Of a stretch of 64,000 bases of DNA, positions 1-11,909 are shown piece after piece. Each line of letters starts with the position of its first letter. Positions within the stretch are counted from its first letter, which is position 1. A program made the translations under genes and the position numbers. Source of the stretch: Tanypteryx hageni (lineage: Eukaryota > Arthropoda > Insecta > Odonata > Petaluridae); assembly GCA_028673005.1 (NCBI GenBank), contig CM054116.1:131665547-131729546 (forward strand). Reading direction: 5' to 3'. The notes beneath the pieces were generated by a model. It had not been told where the DNA came from. It saw nothing but the letters and a program-made list of their open reading frames with translations, and did no database searches.

Positions 1-655
1 TTTTTTTTTAAATAATCACTCCAACAGCACCAGCCATTCTTACGTAGAAAAGTAAAACTTTAACATATCCGTAAAGCTTATTTCTAAAATTGAAAACTAG
101 TTGCCAATGAGAAGGAAAGGTAGCTATGGATTCAGAACACTTGCCATTTGGAGGTAGCGCCATTTCCAAGCGCCAGTTTCAACAAAAATGTTATCACGTA
201 GCAATTGCAATCCCTCTCAGTCTGAAACAACGCTTCCGCTGACGCATTTCTGAAAATCTTATTTTCCTTCTTTCTTACGCTTTCTCCCAAAGGCAATTTA
301 TATATTTGCCCCACACTCTCTTCCTCTCTCAAACCCTGTGCAGGGATCGCCCCTCACTCCCTTATAATCCTTGATTCCCTCCCCAATGTCTTACCTGTAA
401 CCCAGTTTTCTGGCACCCCTTCCGAACCCCACCCCTTCGCTCACACTCCGACTCCCTTCTCCCTAGCTCCTTCCACACCCGTCCCGCAACTACCCTCCCC
501 TCCACCTCCGCCCCGCTCTCTGATGGGAGTTTTCGTCTTCGAGGCCTCTTTCCGAAGATGGAGGTGGTAGAGGGCGGGTGGTGGCACCATTGCCTGCTTT
601 TCGGAAGAACTTGGGTGATTAGGGATTCAGAAGAAAATAGACGAGAGGGGACCGG
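1..655. other. no gene seen; mixed-composition leader
   Basis: AT-rich in the first 120 bases, then C-rich to about 560. Short open frames here have no recognisable domain and no family resemblance. I see no repeat boundary. Confidence 0.5.
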
Positions 656-1475
656 CGAGTTGGAGGAAAGAGAAGAAGGGGAGGGAGAGGCAGGAAAGGA
701 GAGGGAGAGAGGGAAAGGAGAGGGAGAGAGGGAAAGGAGAGGGAGAGTGGGAAGGGAGAGGGAGAGAGGGAAAGGGGAGGGAGAGAGAGAGAAATGGGAG
801 GGAGAGAGTGAAAGGAGAGGGAGAGAGGGAAAGGAGAGGGAGAGAGTGAAAGGAGAGAGAGAGAGAGGGAAAGGAGAGGGAGAGAGGGAAAGGAAAGGGA
901 GAGTGGGAAGGGGAGAGGGAAAGAGGGAAAGGGGAGGGAGAGAGAGAGAAATGGGAGGGAGAGAGTGAAAGGAGAGGGAGAGAGGGAAAGGAGAGGGAGA
1001 GAGTGAATGCAGAGGAAGAGAAAGAAAGGGAAAAGGGAGAGAAGGAAAGGGGAGAAAGAGAGGGAAATGGAATGGAGAGAGGGAAAGGAGAGAGAGAGAG
1101 AGGGAAATGGGAGAGAAAGAAAGGGAAAGGGGGAGAGGGAATGGGGATGGAGAGAGAGAAAGGGGAAGGAGAGAAGGGAATGAGAGGGAGAGAGGTAAAT
1201 GGGAGGGATAGAGGAAAAGGTAAGGGAGAGAGAGAAAGGAGAGGGAGAGAGAGAGAAAGGTAAGGGAGAGAGAGAAAGGGGAGGGAGAGAGAGAGAAATG
1301 GGAGGGAGAGAGAGAAATGGGAGGGAGAGAGGGAGGAAGCCGAGTGGTCGCAGTAGAGTCGAACTTCGATGATTACGGAGACGCGTGGAAGAAGGGCACT
1401 CGTACGGGATCGAAGGAGAGACTGCAGCGGAGGAGAGAGGGAGGGAGGGAAAGAGGGAGGGAGGGGGAAAGAAAG
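656..1475. repeat. long polypurine (GA) tract, degenerate minisatellite
   Basis: The plus strand is almost purely A and G for about 700 bases, built from degenerate variants of GAGAGGGAAAGGAGAGGGA. The cytosine-free strand leaves both strands open, giving Glu/Arg/Gly-rich translations on the plus strand and Ser/Leu/Pro-rich ones on the minus strand. These are composition artefacts, not genes. A second short block continues to about 1475. Confidence 0.9.
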
Positions 1476-2335
1476 AGGACGGACAAGGTGTGTTCCGCCC
1501 TTGCTTCTCACCTTTTCCGGTGCCCGCCCCACTCTAAAAACATGAGGGAAGCGAATATGCGGCCGAGGAAACTCTTACGCTCAGTGCGTCCCATCACGAC
1601 AACCCGTGGCTGTTTTCCTCCCTGCCCCCGGCAGATCTACGCCCCCTGTTGCCCCCACTCCTTGGCCCCGTGCCCTTCCTTCTGCCCGCTTCCCCAAACT
1701 ACATACACCATCAGGTTGACTCTTGTGACCCCTTACCCTTGGCCGGAACACACCTGACCCTCTCACGGCACAATTTCCATCTTGCGACCTCATCCCTTTT
1801 TATCCTACCGACCTTATTGGTATTCATATACAGTTTTGCGCTACTTCCAGCAAAAAGGATAAAATTATAACATGCTGAAAACCTTGTTTAAAGAATATTA
1901 TTGTTATAACGGTAGCAACAACAGGGAAACGAAAAAATCTTACTTGAAATTTAATGATCTATGCAGTGGTCGCTGCTTTTTGATCGGTGTGTAAATATTC
2001 ATTTCATGAATACATCCCACATTTTTAAAACTCAGAGCCATTCTGTGATGATAACTTTAAAAATGTTTTAGAGCCGGAATATTTTCATCGTCTTCGATGG
2101 TCAACTGGAATTTAGTGTGCAGTGAATGGACATGTCATCCATTCTTATCATCAGTTCCAGCAGTGCTGATTGTTGGGAAAAATTTCATATTGCTAAGCTT
2201 ATAGTAAATAAAAAATGGATCGCGATTCCAACTCTATCCCGCTGGTTTACGACTTTTTTCGGCCCCTTTTTGCGAGGCGCTGAGTCCATTAACAATTTTG
2301 ACAGCCGCGAAACGCATTTAGGGAGGACTTCATAA
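1476..2335. other. no gene seen
   Basis: C-rich up to about 1790, then AT-rich. No domain, RNA gene or transposon end is recognisable. Confidence 0.5.
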
Positions 2336-2660
2336 GTTGATAGCGCGATTATCCCAACTCTCTCAAATTCTTCATTTATATCCTCTATCCTCTCCCCTCC
2401 CTCCCCTCCTCTCTCTCTCTCTCATTCTCCCTCATCCTCCTTCCTTCGATCTCTTCGAACTTCCTTCATCCCCATTTGCCACCTCCCACCACCCCTATCA
2501 GCCCCCCCTCCCCCAACTGCTGCCAACCTCACTCCATATTCACACCCCCTCTCAGCCCGTTGCCGCACTCTATCCCTCTAAAACCCACTCTACTTGCACT
2601 TATCTCTATGCCGCATCCCTTACTTTTCCTAAACAATTCAAAATTAATTTTATCTAAATA
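2336..2660. repeat. pyrimidine-rich (CT) tract
   Basis: The plus strand is dominated by C and T, with a (CT)n core near 2405-2425. Short open frames here are Ser/Pro/Leu-rich by composition only. Confidence 0.7.
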
Positions 2661-3049
2661 TTTGCCCTTCGTTAAATTACGCGCCGATTCAGTGGCACAT
2701 ACGGGAGTACAATAAAATCAAAACAATCGCGTGTTAATCTGCTCATAAGAGTAAATTGTGTTTTTAATGTTCCGGTTTATGTTGACACGTACTCGTTCAG
2801 TCTGTTGCTTTCGACAAACCCTCGCGTGACAGTAGTTTTAACATATACGGCTTTAATGTCTGACAACCTGATTTCGATCAGGGGTACCCTTTTTGAGCAC
2901 AATATCGATTTCTGTCACGAGGTCGTCTCTTGTGAACGATAATTTGATAATCGGGGGACGAGAAGCGCCATCTTACATATCTGGTCGGTGTTGAAATGTC
3001 GCACACAGTACTGAAATTGCTCGTTTTGGATGTTTCGCAGAAGAGAGGA

Positions 3050-3140
3050 AATGAGTTGGGAGGGAGAGATAGAGGGAAGGGAGAGAGAAGGGAGAGATAG
3101 AGGGAAGGGAGAGAGAAGGGAGAGAGAGGGGGGAGGAGAG
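3050..3140. repeat. short GA-rich tandem repeat
   Basis: Tandem GGGAGAGATAGAGGGAA-like units, about 21 bases per unit, on the plus strand. The following 400 bases are GC-richer but show no gene. Confidence 0.75.
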
Positions 3141-3550
3141 AGAAACGGACGAAGAAGACACCGAAAGCGGTTTTAGGGGAGAACGGTTTAATAGGTGTGG
3201 TTAACGGAGGGCAGAAGGGACGAGGATTAGTCATGGCGGCAACAGGGCGAAAGAGGGGCGATACGCATTCAAGCGGGGGCGATAAGGAGCGCAGGGGCGG
3301 GAGGGGCCTTTATGGCGGAATTCAAAGGGTCGGAATCGGCTGGGGGATTGGATGGCGTGCGTTAAGGAGCGATCTGGATAGATGAGAACGCCTTCGGAAG
3401 TAATGGCGGAGAAATGGCGGTAGAGAGGGCAATATCGCGAGATAAATAATGCAGGAATTTGAAGTAGGAGGGCGGAAGGGATGTGGAGCGGACGCAAAGC
3501 TTTCGACGGGTTTTAGTGAAAAGAGAGTCGGTGAGAGGAGATGTAAAACC

Positions 3551-4960
3551 AACGTGAGCTTAGGGAGACGGACAAAAAAGAGCGTATTTTAAAGCGCTCT
3601 TAAATTGAACCAAGTCTCGTAAGCTCCTGAATACAATCAAACGCTCTTCTGGTGGGTTTAAAAAACGCTGCTTTTAAAACCGTACAGTTCTTCCGTTTTT
3701 GTCAAACGTCGAGGAAACATGTAACCGCTAAAGCTTTTGCACTCTAAAAATCTAACATTCGCAATTCTAAGTCGAGTCCGTCCTCATTGGGGAGTGTAAA
3801 GGGGCAAAGGGGCAAAAAGGGGCAAATAAACTCGTGAGTCCTCGAAAATTGAGGTAGAGGTGTAAGCCCCCGCAAAACGAGACACGATCTGCTCCATATT
3901 CCTCGGATTGATCCAACACGCGATAAATTGATAGCAACTTTACTGCGAAATTAAAATGTATTCATCTCCATCCCTGCACTGATTCGATTCCAGCAATATA
4001 AAGACCCGAGACTTGATTTAACATTAATAAATAATAAAAAGCGCTCGATCAGTGCCCCGTGCTCAATCTCAAATGAACTCAACGAACTGCTGAGGGTGAA
4101 TTGATAGAAGGGGGAGAGAAAGCGCCGTTGCACTGCTTGTACTGATCGAGTAGCCAAAGGTTTCGTTTGAGGAGAGAGACGTGGTAACCGATCAAACGGA
4201 TAAACTGGCGTTCTGTGGCTTGCTTTCCCACCTCACCCTCACTGGCGGCTTCCGTGATCTCCCCGTGCTGTTTCCGTTTCCATACATTCCTCCTAAACAT
4301 CTATCCCCCCACTCTCGTCCTCTCCCCATCCCATACCTTCCCTCCCAACTCTCCCCCCTCCTCCTTCCCCCACCTCTTTCCTACTTTTCCCCCTCCAAAC
4401 CCCTTCTCCATTCTCACTTTTCCTCCATTCTCCCCTCCCCTCGCTGCTTATCCTTTTTCTCCCCTCAAGATAAACGAGAGAGAGAGTAAGTTTGAGCGTC
4501 ATCTATCTCTCGAACAGACAGCCGACCAGCCTCCGCCTAGAAACGAACGGAGGGCGGTCTTACGTCGTCTCATCACTCAAACGAACCCCCTGCCACACGC
4601 CCCTCTTCTTTTCTTCGCCCACACCACGACGCGATCCTATTTTTTAAATTAACGTCGGTAATCTCGCTTGGGGCGCACCTGTTATTTTGTCCCCCCCCCC
4701 TCTCTCTCTCTCTCTCCTGCTCGCTCGTTCTCAGAAGCAGAGGACGACGTGCAACAAGCGAACTTCATCGAGAACGCTCATCATGGAAGTGTTGCTTCGA
4801 GCGATAATTGCGTTTGAATTACTATATCTTGATTGATTAGATTAGATTGTCGAAGGCAATTACAAATCGACGGATGCTGATCGCATTTATCCACAATCAT
4901 TCGAGTTATGTTCTAGTGAAAGGCTGTTTCTTACATATATATTAATTAATAAAAAATCTG
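3551..4960. other. no gene seen; contains pyrimidine tracts
   Basis: Mostly AT-rich unique-looking DNA. Pyrimidine-rich stretches lie at about 4240-4465 and a C9/(CT)n run at 4689-4717. No coding or transposon signature was recognised. Confidence 0.5.
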
Positions 4961-5278
4961 AAATGGATACCATTAGAGAAACGTAGGCTGCAGGCTAGAT
5001 TTAAACTGCTGGAAAAATACATGTCGGAGGGACTAGCGAATAAGGTAATAGGTTTTATCAGAAACCCGACGTATTTCGGAAGGCAGGACAGCGAGGATAA
5101 GATTCGCGAGATGGATTGCAGGACGGAGCGATATAGAGGACCTTTTTCCCTAGGACGACAATAGAACATAATAGGAAAATATGACACAGGAAAACTATGG
5201 ATCTTTGGTGCACTGCACCCTCTGCCATCCACTAACAATGTGACTTGCATCGTATCATGCAGTTGTAGATGTAATAGA
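4961..5278 (+). mobile_element. 3' end of a non-LTR retrotransposon (LINE fragment)
   Basis: Reading from 4961 gives the last part of a LINE reverse-transcriptase ORF: WIPLEKRRLQARFKLLEKY, then IREMDCRTERYRGPFSLGR and a stop at about 5164. This is the usual C-terminal tail (EERR...R..LL..) of jockey/CR1-type non-LTR polyproteins. The 3' UTR carries GTGCACTGCACCCTCTGCCA and ends near 5278 in a degenerate GTAGATGTAATAGATAG tail. It matches the fragments at 22110-22640 (minus) and 22680-23485 (plus) in protein tail, 3' UTR motif and microsatellite end, so these are one family. It is heavily 5' truncated. Clade assignment is uncertain. Confidence 0.8.
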
Positions 5279-5488
5279 TAGCTTCATATAAACCCACACA
5301 CACACACATACATATCGGCATTTGATTGTATTCAAATTTTAGCATACCAATTTGGGAGATACTAACAATAAGAGAATTCAATGAATTATCCATCTTTTTT
5401 ACTTTAGCCTGCCATAGGTTGCCAAACAAAGTTACTTTTCTCATCCACCTGGTTTGTTCGTATACATAAGAAGAAATTGCTTGTTATA

Positions 5489-6340
5489 CAGGATGATTCA
5501 TGATTTTATGTTTCTTCAGGAGCTTATTCCTAAGGTCAGGAATGCCATATGAACATGGGTTCAATTGTCAGCGGTTGCTATGGGTATTTGTAATTCAAGA
5601 TGATTTGAACTTGATTAAGCTGTTTATTGGAACAAATTGTAACATTGTAAAGTTCAGTTTATAATATATGTTCAAAATGGCCGCCTTCAGCTTGAATACA
5701 CTTCCTGACTCATTTGACTACCCTATCAATAACTTCATGGTCATTTACGCGTCTTCCAGCATCTTATATTCGATGAAGTATTTCATCTCTTGTGTCCGCT
5801 TTGCGTTCATGCTCCATGGCTTTAATGTGACTCCACACAAGGAAATATAACTAACTGGCTGAGGTCTGGTGACCTAGATGGCCAACTCTGTGGATGTCCG
5901 CGACCAATTCACCTATCAGATATTAAGATATTGTGTGACATTTCTACAGAAACGTGGAGGCACACCGTCATGCTGTAGGTACACATGTAATAGTGTTGTC
6001 AGAGGAACATCTTCTAAAGGGTGCGGCAGTTCATTTTGCAGGAACCTGACATAAATGTCACCTGTAAGACGTTCCTCGAAAATAAATGATACAAATAGTT
6101 GATAGACAACGGCATCACACCGCACGTTAACAGAAAAACGCTGCTGGTAATTACTTCCCACCGTTTCGTGAGAATTATTATCTGACCATACATGAGAGTT
6201 TCGGATATTATTGACTCCATCGCGAGTAAACTGCGCCTCATCTGTAAATAAAATCTTCCTGCATTTAAAATATCCATAGCTTCGTAACAGTTGAGAGTCT
6301 GACCCATATACACATAACATTTTTGACTGGAAATTATTGA
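5489..6340 (-). mobile_element. Tc1/mariner-superfamily transposon relic, 5' truncated
   Basis: The minus strand encodes the C-terminal half of an IS630/Tc1/mariner transposase. ILFTDEAQFTRDGV carries the first catalytic Asp region and YLQHDGVPPRF the second (usual form: HDGAPAH). Then come frameshifted pieces including IQAEGGHFEHIL, the usual C-terminal signature. The element's 3' end on the minus strand ends in CATGAATCATCCTG at 5489, followed by a TA dinucleotide at 5487-5488, as expected for TA-targeting elements. No matching terminal repeat is seen beyond about 6340, and the N-terminal DNA-binding domain is missing, so this copy is 5' truncated. Confidence 0.8.
5640..6330 (-). pseudogene. 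broken DDE transposase (Tc1/mariner type)
   Basis: This is the coding relic inside the element at 5489-6340. The longest open piece is 148 codons (5916-6362) and covers the catalytic core from FTDEAQF through SHVWSDNN and LTGDIYVRFLQ to the second Asp. Past 5915 the homology continues only by switching frames (FFPCVESH-like, then IQAEGGHFEHIL near 5665-5700), so at least two frameshifts are present. The family normally runs about 330-480 residues; this has roughly the last half. It cannot produce a working protein. Confidence 0.75.
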
Positions 6341-7400
6341 CATATTTAAAGTAATTAATCATTCTTATATGTAATGAGAAGCTATTTGTGATAGATATAT
6401 AAGATTTTAAATATAAGGTACTTTTGAAGGACTACAAATTTGAAATTTGGATTGTTTGTCAATTTCTACAACTGGCAGGAATATTTCGAAAACAAAAAAT
6501 TAAAAAGGGATGTTTTCAAACACATTTTTCTTCCTCGATCCCCAATAAAAAATAGAATCATAAAACTGTAATTAAAGAATTGAATTAGGAGATGAACTCG
6601 GAGCTTTAAATGGTCTAATGACGAAAGAATATATTTCTCGCCGTCTCATAATTTCTCTCCCTGATTTGATCGGAAAATTTATTATGGATTCGTAAAAACG
6701 CAGTTTTAATAATGAGACATTTTAATTGCCATTCAAAATTAGATGTCTAACTCAGCTTGTTACAGGAATTCAAATGATGATGATGGTAACTCTGATAGCC
6801 AAAATACAGTTGGCAAGGTAAAAATACTGCCAATGAAGCTCAAATATTATCCTATGGCTTCCAAGAAGCATCAGGAAACCGAAAAAATATAATCCTTGTT
6901 TGCAATATTTATCTGGAAATGTTATATTAATTTTTAACTTGACTTCGTATAAATTCACGTTGGTAAATGAAGCTGGACCACCATATTGTGTGTAATAATA
7001 TAATTAACATGGAGACCTGTTTACATGTCGGCCAAATTAGCTATAAACGCTTAAAAGGATTTCAAATGAGCCTATAATGAAATAACGGAGTCACCCGTTG
7101 CAGCCACTAGCGCCATCGTTCTACGCCTTAACGAATCCACATCGGGCAATTATCAACAGATATCACGGTGTTTACCGTGTTATTCTTTTCAATCGTTTTC
7201 CTTACACCAAATGCACCACAATGATGTTGGCGAAACTCTGCAAAGTAAATTATCGAAAATCCATGCTACTATTTCGTACCGAACCACAATTTAAAACAAC
7301 TTTTCATTTGGTGGCACTATTTTGTTTGCTTCCAGTGGAGCAATTTTTTGCTTTTAAAGCAATTTAAGATTAGACATGTATGATATAGATATGAATGGCG

Positions 7401-7402
<2 letters not shown>
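6341..7402. other. no gene seen; AT-rich
   Basis: AT-rich DNA with no recognisable coding region, RNA gene or transposon end. Confidence 0.5.

Positions 7403-7471
<69 letters not shown>
7403..7471. repeat. (TA)n microsatellite
   Basis: About 34 uninterrupted TA dinucleotides. The minus-strand Tyr/Ile frame across it is an artefact. Confidence 0.97.
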
Positions 7472-7473
<2 letters not shown>

Positions 7474-8603
7474 GGCCATTTTCTAAGAAGCCGCGAATAC
7501 TTTAAAATAATTACTTGCAAGAAATGTTTATTTGAACTGTTCTATAATTTTATGTATTAATATTATTCGAATTAACGCTAAAATTTCCGTCTTTTCGGAG
7601 TGGGTCACTCTTTCTTTTAATTTGACAAAATACCTCAATGATTCAATGCTTCGAAATCTGCCCAGCGACAATTTCCTGTTACATACACGAAAGACGAAAG
7701 AACTGGTTTTTCTAAAACTTACATAGTTACTTCAAATTAATCCAGTCTTATCTCTGTACTACAGAAAGCATGGAGGCTGCTGAGTTTAACTGGAGAGGAA
7801 AGATTAACAAAAACCAAAGATTGAAATTAAATTAAATAATTTAAAAAAACAGAAGAATAAAGAGGTAGACAATTAATTGCGAGAGGGAGAGAAACGAATT
7901 AAAATCGAGAGCGGAAGATAAGCGAAAAAAATTCCTCGATATAATTTCTTTTTTTTTTAGAACTTGCTCATTTGTCGAAGAGCGTACTATGCAGAGACCT
8001 TTTCAAATTCACTTCAAGATGACACTCTTCTAACGCCGGGTGAGCTTTCGATGTCGGAGACGTCTTGCAGCATTCCTCTCCTCGTTCTAGCAACGCCGAA
8101 GTGCCACTCTAGAGGCGCTCAGAATGCGAGGAATTCCGAAAGTGAGGTGCAGGAACGAATGGAGAAAGACCCGGAAGATGGCACCACTCGAGGAGAACTC
8201 GCCAAGAGGGTGGAGGGCACGCGCTCGTCTCCTCTCTGGGTCTGAGTGACACTCTCGCGCGGCGGTTATCCCTTTGATCGGAGAGACCCCACTTCCAGAA
8301 AGGGGCCGCCCCTCGCATCGCCCAAACACGGAGTCGCCCCTTCCGCCGTGAACCCGCCTTGCCTCGCCCCGACTTCCCCTTATTCCCCCTCGCTGGCCCG
8401 TTTTTCCTCATCGCACCCCTCTCAATGCCATACCGTTACACTAGCATTCAATAGCAGTGGATCATGATGATCTTATATTATACTGCCGTACTTTTTGGCA
8501 GGTTTTTATTGGTTGACTGGCTAACCAATCAGAGATCGGGACGTTATTGTTTATATACCTTGGTTACATTATATGTTTATCTAAATATATTTTATTACTG
8601 TAA
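7472..8603. other. no gene seen; GC-richer block at about 8030-8420
   Basis: AT-rich to 8020, then a GC-richer stretch with many CpGs. Short frames here have no recognised domain. A cryptic first exon or promoter cannot be excluded, but nothing supports one. Confidence 0.45.
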
Positions 8604-8635
8604 CTAGTACAAAAGCCCGTCAATATGACGGGTAT
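8604..8635 (-). mobile_element. possible Helitron 3' terminus
   Basis: Read on the minus strand there is a 17-base hairpin, CCCGTC-ATATT-GACGGG (8616-8632). It is followed by 8 bases and CTAG (8604-8607), then T. Helitrons end in a short GC-rich hairpin, a short spacer and CTRR, and insert before T, so all three marks fit. The spacer is slightly short, no 5' TC terminus was located, and no Rep/helicase coding sequence is present nearby. If real, the element extends to the right of 8635. Confidence 0.35.
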
Positions 8636-10864
8636 GCGTGGATTAAATATTAAATTTGAGGCACTTCCCATTCTTCCTCCTCTCTCTCTCTCTTTTTTTT
8701 CTCTTCCTCCATCTTATTTTAAGTTATATTCGATTTTTTCCGATTTTTCGACATTTCATAAAGAGGTTTCAATGAAAAAATCACGAAGGACAAAAACCGA
8801 GTGAAATTTATGTAAAAAGTTTCATGTAAATTTAAAACAAATAAACACGTAGCGTAAAAACTTGAAGTCAGAAACGACTCCAATGTATTTTAATGATGGA
8901 CAACTCAACATTTCAGATAGGAAGATACTTCACGCGTACATTGAAAATATCTTTTCGTTTGCAAATTTTATTTGGCAATTTAAAGCTAATTACTATATTG
9001 ACAATGATTATGATTAATTTCTTTCGATTATTAAGCAAGATATTTGACGCATGGCCGGCAAAAAATGTGTGAATTAAAAAAGCTACTTACTAAGTTCTTT
9101 CGTCGTCAAGGTAAACAAAACAAAAAGCTAATTAAAATATTAGCGGTCATATGTTCGTTCGCATTTCTCCCACGCCTTAGATATCGCACTGCAGTAAACA
9201 AACCTATCGTTCAAATTAAGTAATCAATACTTCCCTTTCGACTAAAATGCATTTCAAATATGTAAGAAGAGTTATCACAATTGATTTCAAACAGTATCAA
9301 AGTTCATGTCATTGCTTTTAGATATAGACGTAATTTTGGTAGATCAGCAACAATGCCGTCGTCCTTGACGACGAAATTTTTTCGTCTAAAATTTAGCAAA
9401 ATTTTCGTGCTAATAAATAATTTGTGGAACGATTCGACACGTATTCGAAAATCGATGGCAATTAAATAGTATTTCTTTAGATTAAATGCCAACATTGGGG
9501 ATTCGTGTATGACTTTTCATATTTGTATTTTAAAATTCATTAGAATAAAAATAATTTGAATTGAATACAACGAGCTTGGAATTTTAGAAATTCCACAGCC
9601 TCTCCATTTGGTTCAAAAATATGTTTTAAACATTAAAATTTTACGTTTGTTGAAGAGGAATTGTGGACTAAGTTAAGACGAGTACCTCTTTAATTTATTT
9701 GGTCGTAGTAATTAATACTTTCCTTAAAACCTTTATATATTTATTCCTTTATGATTTGTTTAAAAAGATTTTAGTTCAGAAAAGTAATTTTAAACATTAT
9801 TAATTGTTTTGCTGATTTTTAATTACACAGTTTTAGGTCATCTGTATAATTAAATGAAAGTGTTTAAAAATTCAAATCGAAACTACTTCTCGACAGGAAA
9901 GACCGCCAATGGTATGATAGTGACAGATAATGTTGTTTAGCGAGAAATCCTCTTCGTAATATACGATTTCATAAGTTTTGCTGGCATTACTATTATAAAA
10001 TTTGAAAGCTAAGGACGAACAATAATATCTTTTGTTAAAAATGACCAAATGAAAAATTTTGTGTATGCGAACATGTAACAGGCTATCTAGTGATTTTATA
10101 TTATTTTACTTTTGTGTATATTTGTGCTGTACTTTTCTTAATTATATTCTTATTTATGTTCACCTTGAGGTAATTATCATTTCACTGTTTTCATTTGCAC
10201 TAAATTATGTACATGTAAATTCAATTAATTATTTTGTGTATTAAAACGGATAGGTGGAAGAAGGGGCCATACGGTGTCAACCTCGCCGTATTAAGGACAA
10301 TTAAATAAATAAATATACTTACCGAGTACGTTTCTCCCATATGACCGCACGTCGGAAAATTATAGATCAGAATTTCGGAATTTTATATTTAGTAAAATTA
10401 TTGATGGCACGGGTCAGCCATTCGTCAACGAGGAAAAGAGGATTCATACTTCAGTGAAACTGAAATTTTCTAGTGGATTCCAAAAATCTTTAAATTTAAA
10501 CCTACTAGGATCAATAATTATTTCGATATTTCTTTTCAAAACAATTTATTTGAAATAATCAATAGCAACGGAGCGAAAATGCAAAAATATTTTGTAAGCC
10601 TATAATTTTCATAGACCTTATCACTGCCAAAAGTACTTTCGGAAAATAATAACAACGAAATACATAAATCGGCAGGGGTGCAAAGGAAATGAGATAAAAT
10701 GAGTACATTTTAAGAAAAACACACTGAGATGAAGTGATGATGAAGCCTAAAATGCGCAAATGGTTCCAAGAGATATGACTCTCAGAGATAAGTAAAAATA
10801 AAAAAATAGCGCGGTCCAACGTGGCAACACAGTCACAGAACCATAGCGATTCAAAAATCATTCC
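8636..10864. other. no gene seen; AT-rich
   Basis: Over 2 kb of AT-rich DNA without recognisable coding sequence. Around 10240-10315 a GC-richer stretch ends in an ATTAAATAAATAAAT tail, which resembles a retroposon 3' end, but its family was not recognised. Confidence 0.45.
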
Positions 10865-11330
10865 GGCGTGACGATATTTGTTCACAGTTCGTGAAACCTC
10901 CGCCGCTAAGCGCATCCCGTCCTCCGAATATCTGGGCCGCTCGCTCATAGGGTCCTCGTCATCGCCGGCTTATTCCGGCCATTACGGTCGGCGGCACGGA
11001 TTAACTCGTCTTTGTAGAAATAAAAGGATCAAGTCCGCAGTTGTTTCGCCTCAACGCGCATTTTCAGATTACAGCAGCTGTCGGATGATGTTCCGACGGC
11101 AGCGAACCCGCCAGAAAAACCGACGGCCAATATACACGCCGATAGTCGGCTGGTGACACGTAGGTTCCCCTACCTCAGCCGCAGGCGGATTAAAGCGGCT
11201 CCTCTCGGTCGGGGGAGCGGGGCGGGGCGGAGGCGGGGTGGGGTGGGGGCGTGGCTGGGGTGGAGCAGTGGCGCTGCCGAGGTGGGACGTGGCGCCCGTG
11301 TATACTCACAACGAGACAGAATTCTCTCGT
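10865..11330. other. CpG-dense, GC-rich stretch, function unknown
   Basis: CpG dinucleotides are markedly denser than in the flanking AT-rich DNA, and 11200-11280 is G-rich. Open frames run across it in several phases but none shows a known domain. A promoter or 5' exon is possible but is inference only; I see no TATA box or convincing splice site. Confidence 0.35.
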
Positions 11331-11909
11331 TGGGATATAGAAGAGTTGAATCGAGAAACACAAAGCGAAAATTGGTTTGTTTTTCGACATCGACGAGATC
11401 GAGATTTTGGAGTGATTTATACAAGCGGACCTCAAAAAATAAACAATATATTCGTCCGTGGGATTGAATTTTTTTAGGGAAGAAGATATTTTGAGGTGGT
11501 TTTTTTAACAGGATATCGATTTTTGGGAGAACGCATCGCTTCACATTGTCTGTGATAATGTTCCAGAAAATGTTAAGGCTTTATGCCTTAAAAATACGCA
11601 CTTCTCGTTATCCATGCGTAAAAAGGGAAGTAGGTAATTGGCCTTCAACTGCATGCAAATAATCTTACTGAGAGAAAAAATTATTCTCTGAACCGATGCC
11701 TGTTTATACTGTCTGCATTGTAAAAGGAAGGAACAAATCCGGCGGTGTGGAGGAAAAATTAATACAAGAGGAAAAAAATATTTTATGCGATTAATTTCAC
11801 TGTAAACGCATCTATGGAGAAAATTAAGAAAAGGCGTGAAAATTTATTTTTGACGCGAACATAAAAGTCATTTTTGTAGTTTATGCTACTTTAAAGGTTT
11901 TGGATTATA

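Noticed and set aside
627..1532. 301-codon minus-strand frame
   Set aside because: It is the translated complement of a GA minisatellite (Ser/Leu/Pro only), with no domain and several overlapping open frames on both strands.
7317..7520. Tyr/Ile-rich minus frame
   Set aside because: It is the (TA)n microsatellite translated.
10240..10315. SINE or LINE 3' end with ATTAAATAAATAAAT tail
   Set aside because: The tail is suggestive, but there is no identifiable body, internal promoter or coding remnant.
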